Below, in pieces: positions 47,204-57,719 of a stretch of DNA of 64,000 bases. Within the stretch, counting starts at the first letter, position 1. The number at the start of each line of letters is the position of its first letter. Under the pieces are notes generated by a model that worked only from the letters and a program-made list of their open reading frames with translations, ran no database searches and was not told where the DNA came from. The translations under genes were made by a program, and so were the position numbers. Source of the DNA: Nematostella vectensis (lineage: Eukaryota > Cnidaria > Anthozoa > Actiniaria > Edwardsiidae). Location of the stretch: NCBI RefSeq assembly GCF_932526225.1, contig NC_064035.1, forward strand, positions 2,293,501-2,357,500, read 5' to 3'.

Positions 47204-49970
47204 ATCTATGAGAAAAGACGGTAAGGAGCCAAGTCACCATGGAAAAACCAGCGCACGGCTACTTGATGGTAGCTCAGCAAATCATTCTGAATTAGTATAT
47301 AGTATATTGCGGTTTTTTTTGTATTAGTGATGACATAACGTTAAAAACAGTTAACAGTCACTTGTACTCTTACAAACTTGTCTATATTTGTTATGCTTAT
47401 GATGGGGGCCGGTCGGTGCCCATTGGCCGTGCGCATCCACGTCTGCGCATACAAGAAAGCACGTGCGCGCTTGTTTTTCATACGCAATGTCACAAATCAA
47501 ACGGATAAAAAAAATTTCATAGTTGTTAGAAGAAAATAACTTCAAAATATTTCTTCTGCATATTATTCTACAATGCTTGATGTTATCTATGCTATTTATG
47601 ACAATGAAAATAAAATTCACGTTAAAACTGAACATGAATTTCCCTGTATGTCTAGTCGCGAGCACTTAGTCTGATGCGGCAGCACGTATCCATGTGCTTG
47701 TCTTTATACTTCTTGGTGTCTCAACTATTTTGAAAAAAAATTCAAAAATGATCTGGTGAGGTGTCTGGCTCAATTAAGAATTAATGACGCTTGTGTAATT
47801 TTCCAAAAAAAAGGATGTGCCGCCATAGTTTTCAACCAAAGTTCTCGGAATTCTATAATCATATGAAACAACTGGAATGTTTTAAACCAAAAATCTGACG
47901 ACTCTCCAGTGTATAGAATTTATTATATATTTTTCTGACTCAGCAATTTTTAACGACTTTGATGACGCGTACCTTATTAAAATGCACGGTGACTCCTTTT
48001 TTTCCACGCGATTTTGGTGGCCCCGGGTAGACCCATATACCTCACAATTAGGGAGCACCAACCCAAATATGGCGACCGACCAACACACCAAAATACATGC
48101 ATAATTGTAAAATTCCCTTTAAACCACCATTTTTGTTTTTTGTATCGTGGGCCGATCCGCCCAGCATAGTTACGGAGTTTTTTTGTGATTAGGGAAGATT
48201 TTTGTGATTAGGGGAGATTTTTGTGACTGCTTGAATTGTCAAAGTAGAACTATATCAAATTTCTCAACTACGAAGACGCTACGTGGGTAATACAAGTTAA
48301 AAACAACAGCAAGCAGCTGTACCTGGTACCTGTAAAGCAGGCATGGGTATGCGTATCAAAAATTGAGCTTTAAGTGATGACTGGATTTTATTCTATTTCT
48401 TTCACTAATACGCGACTTGCACAAACGACAGAATACGTCACTCGATTCTGATTGGCAATTACAAACAGAAATGGCTGCACCCGTCGTGCCAGAGAGCGAC
48501 GTAGAAATAAAATATTTTAATGAAAATAAGCCCTTTTTGACAAAGAAATCCCTAGTTGATTTGTAACGCCTGAGTATGTCACTTATAATTTTGCCGCTAA
48601 AAGCCTGAGCGCGCGCGAGTTTGCCGCCCCAAAAGTCACGTGATCTCTTAGTGCCTTTTATTATGTGCTACTGTTGAAACATAATATATATTATCATTTT
48701 GGAAAACATCATCCATATAGACTATTTTATCCTTAAGTGATAGAACGATAGAGGAATGATGAATCTCACAATGACTGAAGGTTGCGGCACAAAGATTCGT
48801 CACGGTTCAGACGAAAAAAGAGCAACCTTTCTTATCACATTATTTTTATTCTTTATTGTAGATCGACCGCTTATGTTATCAACCGTTATTTTTTATTATA
48901 GATAGACCGTTAATAGGTTTATGTTTTAACCGTTTTTCTTTGGAATTTAAACGCCCCGCCATTCGCCGCATTTTGTACAACATCTTTAAACTCTCGTGTT
49001 GGTATCATGTTGGTGCTATTGATGCAAATCATTGAACTGCAAGAAGAATGTTTGTTTCAAAATAAATGTGCTTTGACATTACGAAATTCATGGATGTTCA
49101 ATCATGCAGCGTAAATATTGATTTATAGGTGTTTAATCTGTTGGTGGCTTAGTGTACTATTTCACTCAAACTAGTGTTATAGATCAACGTTAACTATTTT
49201 CGTGATTTATCGATCAAATTTTTCATTTTTATCTGCTTGTATCAAAATCGATAAAATTTAAGCAGAAGCTCATATTTCTCATCGAATCTTTTCTACATGG
49301 AAATACGCGATGTACCATCTAGCTCACAGTATAATGCGACACGAGTGTCATGAATCACATCTTAGTAGAGATGGAAATGGCGAAGTAGTTCGCATTGATA
49401 GATATACTTGCCAAACTGATATCTTCATCCATCTTTTTATAGTACCGCCGTTTAATGGGTTTTAAAAAAAGTCATTTTCACAAAAGTGACACTTGAAACC
49501 TTTGAAGCCACTTACCATTTCCCCCGATAATCGTTTCCAATATCCAACTATTCTTGCTGTTTTTTTTTAATAAGATTTACTATTCATTTGCGAAGAAGTG
49601 TCGTCTATCACGAGATCGCTGTCCTCAAATAACTAATATCTCACGGAGATAAGTTTGTTGAGCATACATTTGTATTATTCTAGGCCCCTTTTGAATTAAA
49701 CCTCTGCTTATTTTCATGTATAGCTATTTTTAACACTTCCTGATAGAAAAAAGACCCCAAAAAACCTTAAAGTCGACCACGAAAATTTGTTGACCACCAG
49801 TTTTAGTGTACTATATTCATTATGCTCTTCAAGGACGGCAACTGTTGGTGTTCCTAGTAAAATATCCGGAAAAAAAACGTAAGTCCAGTTCGGGGGAAGA
49901 GCAACAGATGTCAAATTTGGCTTCAGGGCTTTTAATTAACAGGGCTTCTCCAAATATCATTTATCGCCAG
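47204..49970. other. Downstream flank of NHEJ1, mostly unrecognised
   Basis: An AATAAA at about 47609 is a possible distal polyadenylation signal. The frame 47665-47351 (minus) and others show no domain. DNA is AT-rich. One candidate first exon is listed separately at 48471. Confidence 0.4.
48471..48566 (+). CDS. Candidate short first exon or small ORF
   Basis: The ATG at 48471 opens a 31-codon frame (MAAPVVPESDVEIKYFNENK...) ending at TAA 48564-48566. A donor-like GTAACG at 48563 would allow splicing just before the stop. An inverted CCAAT box (ATTGG) lies about 20 bp upstream. No partner exon was found, so this is weak. Confidence 0.2.
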   Translation: MAAPVVPESDVEIKYFNENKPFLTKKSLVDL

Positions 49971-49972
49971 GG

Positions 49973-50487
49973 GCGGTGGACGGGGAGGGGCAGGGGGCGG
50001 TGGACGGGGAGGGGCAGGGGGCGGTGGACGGGGAGGGGCAAGGGGCGGTGGACGGGAGGGGCAGGGGGCGGTGGACGCGGAGGGGGCGTTGGACGGGGAG
50101 AGGCAGGGGGCGGTGGACCGGGAGAGGCAGGGGGCGGTGGACGGGGAGGGGGCGTTGGACGGGAAGAGGCAGGGGGCGGTGGACGGGAAGATGCAGGGGG
50201 CGGTGGACAGGGAGAAGCAGGGGGCGGTGGACGGGGAGGGGCAGGGGGCGGTGGACGGGGAGAGGTGGACGGGGAGGGGCAGGGGGCGTTGGACGGGGAG
50301 AGGCAGGGGGCGGTGGACGGGGAGGGGCAGGGGACGGTGGACGGGGAGGGGCAGGCGTGTTGGACGGGGAGAGGCAGGGGGCGTTGGACGGGGAGAGGCA
50401 GGGGGCGGTGGACGGGGAGGGGCAGGGGGTGGTGGACAGGGAGGGGGCGGTGGATGGGGGAGGGGCGGTGGACGGGGAGGGGCAGCA
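49973..50487. repeat. 24-bp G-rich minisatellite, about 21 copies, G-quadruplex prone
   Basis: The unit GGGGCAGGGGGCGGTGGACG followed by GGGA is 24 bp, with 18-bp deletion variants. All frames on both strands are open because the array lacks A/T-rich stop codons; the predicted Gly/Arg- or Pro/Ser-rich peptides are artefacts. The plus strand has four or more runs of at least four G in every two units. Confidence 0.93.
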
Positions 50488-50489
50488 GA

Positions 50490-51880
50490 GGCGCTTCAAA
50501 ATGGGGCCCCCCTTCCCCCACTTTTCTGAGCGGATTTTATTTCTCACATGAATGCGCGGTTTTTACACGTACCGAAATAGAATGACAAGTGTTACATGTA
50601 TAATTCGTTCGTTGATTACAGACGATATTATACAATTTTAATTGTTTGTATCATTTTTATCCGTATTCTAGTCAAACCACCCAGGTACCCCCTTCCCCCT
50701 TTGACAATCCCTCTACCCCCCCCCCCCCCTTCTCCCACGGCCATTTCCGCCCCCTACTTTAGGGAACATTCTGCAGTCCCTCATCGCGCAAAATTATCTA
50801 TCGCGCAAGAATAAGACAGTCGAGTTTTGAAACCGCCATTCCGCGAGTCCGCGATCTTACCTGTGAAAAGTGCACACATGTATCCCACACAAGGAGTTGT
50901 TATATCTCGTTGAAGTAGGAAGCGTGAGAAAACACCCCCCCCCCCCTCTCCCCTGTGGACAATCCTGGCGACACCCTTGTAGGTACACAAATCATACCAA
51001 TCAATGGTTGTCGTTTTTCTAAATGAGCCTAAGGTGACTACGCGGGAAATCTGATATTTATACGCTAGGGTATGGGCCTCTGTTCCAAGATTACAGCTTG
51101 CAAAATCGTAGTAAACACGAATTCCTACATGTTAACGTGAAAATTAACGAAGTACACAGTTCTAGGGAGTAAGCGCCTTCGAAAAACGAGTTTTCAAAAC
51201 AGATGTGTCAATTCTAGGAATCCGGGTTTCTTGCTCTAACAAGACAGGACCTCTTGTTGTCCATGGCGACCATGTTTAATATCCGGATGCGTCTATTGAT
51301 ATATTTTTTTTAGTATTAGTGTAACTTTAACATTATTTCATTTACTTCCTTTGTATTCATGAAAATGAAGTAGAAGCAATTCGATATTGTTTCTACTCAT
51401 CACTTTAGAAATCCTTCTTGTTCACTTTTTGCATGACAATCCCAAGGCTATCCATTTCTTTTTTTTTTAATATGTTTTTTATCCCCTCTGTCTATTGTCT
51501 AACCCCAAGCTGCCTAACTCGAATGTGCGAGATGAATATAGATAAGTTTGTAAATTGATATTTCGGCAATATTTACCCAGAGTGATTAGAACATATCCCC
51601 CTTGTTAGGTTTGTGTTTTTTCATGTGAAATGATATTGCTAATGGTTACAACTTAGTCACTTCCTAGAAAGTTACTTAGCGCTAGTATGTTAAGAGGAGC
51701 GAGGACGGCAAACCATAACACGGCGTAAAAAATATTTCACGATTTATCCGTTCGTGGATGTGTTATAACTTGAATAGCTAAAATTAGTTTCGCTTTTTTA
51801 GAAAAAGTGCGTTGTACTTTCTGAAACTGGTCTGAAATAAGTACTAAGCATGGTCTTTTTCGGTAATGCTCTTCTTAGTA
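50490..51880. other. Intergenic, with poly(C) tracts
   Basis: C-rich tracts lie at about 50717-50730 and 50934-50947. No gene or RNA gene recognised. The segment 50600-51000 is unique AT/GC-mixed DNA. Confidence 0.4.
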
Positions 51881-51887
51881 GCTCGCT

Positions 51888-52060
51888 TGAGGACTACGCT
51901 ACGAGAGTTTTGGTAGAGCGAAAATTCTGTTTACTAGCTGCATGAGCTGCATGGTGAGAGGCTCCGATGACGATGCCAAGGACTGTGCTACGAGACACTT
52001 ATAGAGTTTTGGAAGAGCGCAAATGCTCTTTCGCTGGCATGGTGAGAGGCTCCGATGATG
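51888..52060 (-). repeat. Imperfect ~90-bp tandem duplication at the GPCR stop codon
   Basis: GGTGAGAGGCTCCGATGACG at about 51953 and GGTGAGAGGCTCCGATGATG at about 52039, with AGGACTACGCTACGAGAGTT and AGGACTGTGCTACGAGACAC before them, mark two copies. The right copy encodes the GPCR C-terminus and stop; the left copy is a non-coding remnant in its 3' flank. Confidence 0.75.
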
Positions 52061-53213
52061 ATGTGGTGGCGGGAGGGTTGTCGAGGGCGTCCAGTGAGAT
52101 GTCGGCAGTGAGCTTAGAAACTCTCTTGCGGGTGGACGCGCGGGTTGATCCCTCTATGAGCCGGGTCTGCACTGTGCTCCTGCTCTCAGCATCGCGTGTG
52201 ACTGTAAACACACGCTTCAGGCCGCGCCTGTAGTTCTCAATAAACACGAAGTAAAGGCACGGGTTGATCATACTGTTGGAGTATGTAAGAAACACCACGA
52301 CATCAGACAGCACGCGCGCGCCGTGCCCGTTAGTCTGCGGTTTCCAGTTCCACACAAAGCTCTGCAAGAAAAGGTAGATGTTGTACGGCCCCCAGCACAC
52401 GGTGAACGAGATGACAGTTAGCACAGCGAGGCGCAAGAGCCGGTTATTGTTGGCCTGCTGCCTGCGCTGTGCCGCGCTGCCTTGCTTTACTTGCCGCGTG
52501 AGGAAGGCCATCCGGACCACCACCATGATGGCGACGTACATGCCTGTGAGGAGCACCATGGGGACGATGACGAACACGACGCAAGTTGCTGTGATGTACG
52601 CGCGGTGGATAGCGACGTGCCGCACGCGGTCCTGACTCCATCGCATCAGACAGTGCAAGGTGTGTAACCTGGGGGAGCGAACCAGCTGCATGGTGTAGAA
52701 CGAGGGCGAGAGAAACGCTGCCGAGAAGAGCCAGGTGAACACGATCAGTAGAACGCGGACCCGCGAGGTGATCAGCGTGCGCTTCATCGGGAACACGACC
52801 GCGCAGAAGCGGTCCAATGTGATGCAGATTAGGCTGAGGATGGACACGGCGGGCGACAGATCCGAGGTGAAGTAGACGAGTTTACACAATGCCTCCCCCG
52901 CCGCGCCCGACACTCGCCACTCAGGGAGGAACTCGTAACTCGTGATGTTCTCCGAGATCACCCTCGGCAACACGAACAGGGGAATAGCGAGGTCGGACAC
53001 GGCCATATTGACGATGAAGTAGTTGATGGTCTTACGCATATTCGCGTTACGGCACACGACGACAATTATAAGGGCGTTGCCGACTAACGCGGTGAAGATG
53101 ATGACAAAGCAAACCACGATCTTGGCGATGCGCTCTGTCGAGGTCATGTCAAGCGGCGGTATTCTGGGTACTCCCGCAGATACGTTAGCGAACGTATAGT
53201 TAGTAATATTCAT
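51999..53213 (-). CDS. Class A (rhodopsin-type) G protein-coupled receptor, single exon
   Basis: 404 residues from the ATG at 53213; a TTG two codons earlier is not needed. The N-terminus has three N-glycosylation sequons (NIT, NYT, NVS at 2, 5, 10). Seven membrane segments are visible: TM1 30-54 (GN45-46), TM2 66-86 (D74 in AVSDLAIP), TM3 108-132, TM4 151-171 (W161), TM5 206-232 (P218), TM6 258-283 (CWGP 273-276) and TM7 302-324 (NPCLY 317-321). C110 and C188 can form the usual disulfide. The DRY motif is DRF (134-136). The tail after 330 is Ser/Thr/Arg-rich. It lies at the plasma membrane and couples to G proteins. The pattern suits peptide- or amine-like receptors, but the ligand cannot be named. 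The coding region is clearly more GC-rich than its surroundings, and no intron is present. Confidence 0.93.
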   Translation of the reverse strand: MNITNYTFANVSAGVPRIPPLDMTSTERIAKIVVCFVIIFTALVGNALIIVVVCRNANMRKTINYFIVNMAVSDLAIPLFVLPRVISENITSYEFLPEWRVSGAAGEALCKLVYFTSDLSPAVSILSLICITLDRFCAVVFPMKRTLITSRVRVLLIVFTWLFSAAFLSPSFYTMQLVRSPRLHTLHCLMRWSQDRVRHVAIHRAYITATCVVFVIVPMVLLTGMYVAIMVVVRMAFLTRQVKQGSAAQRRQQANNNRLLRLAVLTVISFTVCWGPYNIYLFLQSFVWNWKPQTNGHGARVLSDVVVFLTYSNSMINPCLYFVFIENYRRGLKRVFTVTRDAESRSTVQTRLIEGSTRASTRKRVSKLTADISLDALDNPPATTSSSEPLTMPAKEHLRSSKTL

Positions 53214-55460
53214 GTTCAAAAGAAAAAGTGCTCGCAGCGTTCACCGTGCCGATCTGTAACAACTTCGACTGACTCGAAGGAGCTCTCACAAACCTGTAAC
53301 ACTACGACTGAATTAGCGATGCACTTACAGAGTCTAGCGCGCCATGTAACACACCACGACTAATTCTCACAAAGTCTAGCGTGCCAACCGGGATATATTA
53401 CTTTATCCGGTACTTGACGGCAAATCTTTGTAACAATTCCGGATACTCAATTTGTCAGCAATATTTGGCCTGCATTAAAATAATCCAATAACACTGTCGA
53501 CAAAACTGTTAACCATGCGTTTGCCGGAACAGAAAGTTCCGCCCGTCTGTCGTAATCTGTTTTTTACGGATAATTACTCTCTTCCTCGTCACCCAAAGTC
53601 GAGCAAACGATCTTCTTCAGCGTGTGAATCGAGGAGGTTGCGAGGCTTAAGCCGGGAAGTGTAAACTCTTAGTGTCTCCCAGAGATAGAGGAAATGTTTT
53701 TCGCGTCGATAGCTCAGTCGACAGAGAGTCGGTGGAGCGAATTGAGGGGGCTAACCTCAAACCACTACAAGCCTTATCTCGAAAAAACATTGGCATTAAT
53801 GTCTCCCCATGATTGTCAGATATTGGCATTCCATTTGAGCGCAAGGGTAACACTGGGCCGCAAACGAAAAAAGGCGCTATCAGATATGATATGCGATAGC
53901 GAATACCATGGAGCATTTAAAGTGCCGAATGTCCATAGCTTACTTTTTGAGCTCGAAAACCCCTTCTATTGACGTTTATAATTAACTATTCATTCCCTAC
54001 CCTTCGGTTAAAAATGTTGGTCATTCAAACAACTTAAGGTAGACAGAAGAGCACTTTCCAAAGAACCATCAATATTCAGTCTATTTGAGGGACACTAGGA
54101 AAATATTCCACACTTTGGTTTGCATTCCAAATACAAAATTAGGGATAGTATTATTTGTTAAAAAAGAACGATTTAAATGGGATAGTATTACCCGCCCCCA
54201 AAAATATCGAATTTTGCCTAATCAGCCAGTCTCGTCAAACAAGAGATCTGCGCAAGAAATGTTTAATTGCTTCTAAGGCAAGATAATAAACGAGAAAGAG
54301 GGAACACGTTATTGATGTCCTGTCCCTGTTGTTTGACAATCTCGGTGAGAGCCTCACGTTAATGAAGAAACGCACGCCATGGTTATCTTTCTGATTAGGG
54401 AAAAGTCGAGAAAGGTAGCAACAATGAAAAGGGGAAAGAAATGCCATAAAGATGAATAAATCAATGGGCTTTTTTTGCCAAAATGCAAAAAAACACCTAA
54501 AATATACTTATATTTGTAACAAAAGATAATTTAGCCAGACAATACCGAAGACGAGGCGAAGGATTTTTTTTTACCGTCTAAAAGGTTTAGGATGACAGAA
54601 GGATTTTCAAATGAATGTCAGCTTTTGCGTAATAGGCCTGGGTGTTTAGCGCGAATTAGAACTTCATTGCGGGTTAAGCGGGAGACCATGGGAGTCTATT
54701 ACAATCTTAAAAACCGTCTTACTCCCACCATTAAGGTTGAAACGATATCAAATAAGCCATTAGACACTAGAAGAGGTGACTAAATTTTGTCATACCTCCG
54801 CCATGCGGCGGAAATCTCTCGTTACTCTGAACCGACCCCCTGTACCGCTTACGCAGGAAAAAGACGCCACGATGTTCCCGCGGCTGATCGTGGGGTCTAA
54901 TAAGAAACATTATTCGATTGCAATGAATGAAAATTAATAATGCTTTCCTCAGAGATTACGCAAACGTGTTGGAATTCCGCACGTTTACGCGCCAAAGCGA
55001 TATGAAAGTTTGCAAGCCTTAATGAAGGTTATTTTATTTCCCCCTTGAGGATACATATGATTACTGGCAAAGATTGGTCTCTTGTATTAGAAACATCTAA
55101 TATCATTAGTAAGGGGATCAAAAGATAATATGCATTTTGTTGTGAAAAATAATCAAACCGCGGGTCGGACTATTAAAAAAGAGAAATAGTAATTTGGAAT
55201 GAATTGTGGCTTACCTAAAACAACGGTTTATTCAATCTAATAATAAAATAAAAGTATTCTTAGACTAGGTTACGGTAATCAATCAGATTCTATTTATTTC
55301 AATTAAAATTTAGATGAAAAGAAAACGTGTGCACGCAGTGGTTGCCGTAACAGACTCCGATTTAATTTTTTTTTTTTTTGAACGATCGACATTTGTTGAA
55401 TTAGGGACATGACACGCACACATGGAGACGCAATAATGGACGACTGGGGAGACACGTGAT
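53214..55460. other. Upstream flank of the GPCR, no further gene recognised
   Basis: Three imperfect copies of a TGTAACA..TACGACTGA motif, spaced 40-50 bp, lie at 53255-53385 in the presumed 5' region. Frames at 53694-53972 and 54085-54276 (plus) show no domain. Confidence 0.4.
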
Positions 55461-55461
55461 A

Positions 55462-55646
55462 CAGCTGGCGCGTAGCCAAGATTTTGAGCGGGGGGGGGGG
55501 GGGGGGGTTCGTTTACCCATTTAGCGGACCATTTTAGCTCACCCTAGCTCGCAGTGATACTCAATTTTCTTTCATTAGAGCGGACCTTCCAGTCGAGTGG
55601 GGCGGTTCTTCCGAACCCCCCCGAGCCCCCCCTGGCTACGGGCCTG
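55462..55646. mobile_element. hAT-like MITE, about 185 bp, with 18-base poly(G)
   Basis: The ends CAGCTGGCGCGTAGCCA and TGGCTACGGGCCTG are inverted copies of a GTAGCCA-type terminus common in non-autonomous hAT elements. Inside are 18 consecutive G (55490-55507) and, near the other end, C-rich tracts (GAACCCCCCCGAGCCCCCCC) that could pair with them. No target duplication was identified. Confidence 0.6.
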
Positions 55647-55782
55647 TACAGCGATATCTCTACTGCTATAAGATAAACATAACTACTGCTTTATTATTGA
55701 TATATCCACGCTATAGGTTAGAATCAAAAAGCCCAAACTGTCGCGATCTCGTACTAGAACAATGAATAAAATACACCAAAAT

Positions 55783-55884
55783 CTGGAAATCGACTCTGCC
55801 AAATTTTCGTCTTTAATAAGACTTCTTCAGGGCAGACTGAAGAAGTCTTATTAAAGACGAAAATTTGGCAGAGTCGATTTCCAG
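55783..55884. repeat. Perfect 48-bp inverted repeat with 6-bp spacer, Penelope-terminal derived
   Basis: Arms 55783-55830 and 55837-55884 are exact reverse complements (ends CTGGAAATCGACTC; inner ends CTTCTTCAG and CTGAAGAAG) around GGCAGA. The sequence is related to the Penelope-like 3' region at 12690-12765, so this is a head-to-head copy of that terminus. Confidence 0.93.
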
Positions 55885-57719
55885 GTTTCACGCTATAGGT
55901 TAGATATATAGCTATAACAAAGATAGTCTATACCCACTGCTATAAGATAAACATATTTACTTCAATAAGATAGAAACACACAACTCGTGGAGGGCTTCAA
56001 AATAGCATTCTATCCGCTATAAAAACAAAATAAAATACAGGAAGAGTCAACACGATATTTTAAGCTCTGTTGTTTTAGTTTTGTACGTTAAATATATTTA
56101 TAAATAAACAGAGAGTTCCCCAATACATTCCTTCATTTAACTACTTAGCTGCAGTATTTGGCTTTGGACACGAAAACCAAGATGGTGTCCGTCAAGGACT
56201 GCTGACCAGATCGCTGAAACTCCCCTGGCACACTCACTACACCCACGATCAACTACGCATGCGTGCAGGGGAATCTGAAAACGAGGGGCGCATTCCTTGG
56301 AAGTCGCGCATGAGATTGAGGGTGGAATATCTTTGGGTTAGACATTTTATCCTGGTTTTTAATTACCATAGTAAAGCTGGCAGGCAACTCAGCAGGCAAC
56401 TCGGTGAAGTTAGCAGGCAACTCAAATGTGATGATTTGTGTAATATCTCGGCAGGTATATGGCCGACTGTCACGAAATTTTGACACGATTGTACAAAAAG
56501 TACAACAAACATATTCATGCATGTATGATATCAAATATTATTAATCACGTGACTGTGTGACGTTGAACGTTCCAGCTGGCAAGTCGTTACATCACAATTG
56601 TCGCGATATCTACATCCCCTTTTTACCGATAGTCATCAAACTTTAACCTAAGTGTACAAATGTAATAACGAGGACAACGCCGTATTAGTTATTCTCATGA
56701 CGTCATCAATCACGTGACCGTGGTGAAAAAAAACATTTTCTCGAGTTCCTATTGAGAAAACATTACGAAACTTTCGAAATATGACAAATAGCACATGGGA
56801 TTTTACAATCATGAACTTTTAAAATATGACGTCATCAATCACGTGACCGTGGGAAAAAAAGTCGATATCTAGAGTTCTGACTGAAATAACAGTGCAAAAC
56901 TTTCGAAATACGACAAATTATGTATGTCGTTATTAAAGCCTAACTTTTTTGGAATGTTTTCGTGATTTACTTTTATAAAAACTTTTAGCAGGCAACTTGA
57001 CAGTACAGCAGGTAACTCGTGATGCACTGGGAATATCGTATTCGTCGTTATTAAAGCTTCACTTTTTTGGCATTTGTAAGTGATTAACTCGAATAGAAAC
57101 ATATACTGAAAATATCGTAATCGTCGTTGTTAAATGTTCACTTTTGGCACTTGCACGTGATTTACACATCTTAACCTGCACTGTAATTCCTACCGTTTCT
57201 CTGCCGTATCTACGCGTATTATTTTCGCTCGATATGGGCCATCGCTTAAGCTCATCGATTATCAGTCACTAACCTAGAGCGCGAATCCTAACAAACTCTC
57301 TCTCTACACGACACAATATAAAAACCCATACTCAAGGAGCCAACTGTCCAACACTTATATAACCACTATCTATCTTCTATTTGCCATCATTGATTTGTCC
57401 CCTATCTGCACGCTTTCAGATATTATTCCTCACCGGTCTTGTTATTGACTTGATTTTTCACAAGCTCACATTACACTCACAGGAAATTATCAACAGGTAA
57501 TTATCACCCTCGTTCCAAGGTCAAATACACTGTTCTGCCCTAACTCCAAGCCCGTTTTCTACATTTCATTTATAGCCACAACTCTTAACTAACATCCCCA
57601 ATGCAATACACCATATATAATAGCCATAATTGCACACTTTAACCCACGCACTAACGTCTATCACCATACATTTTATAACCCCACACAGCCGCCTCGGTAC
57701 GAATACCAGATTTAAATGT

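Noticed and set aside
49806-50585. Gly/Arg-rich and Pro/Ser-rich frames of up to 259 codons on both strands
   Set aside because: The 24-bp G-rich repeat has no stop codon in any frame, so openness carries no information.
52378-52667. Plus- and minus-strand alternative frames within the GPCR
   Set aside because: They are shadows of the GC-rich GPCR coding sequence.
53700-53775. tRNA-like GATAGCTCAGTCG at the start of a plus-strand frame
   Set aside because: It resembles an A box, but there is no B box (GGTTCRANNCC) or cloverleaf pairing within 80 bp.
53694-53972. 92-codon frame upstream of the GPCR
   Set aside because: No domain, AT-rich end, no splice partner; chance openness is likely.
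55462-55646. A clear hAT target-site duplication around the small MITE
   Set aside because: The 8 bp on the left (ACGTGATA) and on the right (TACAGCGA) do not match, so I give the element without a duplication.
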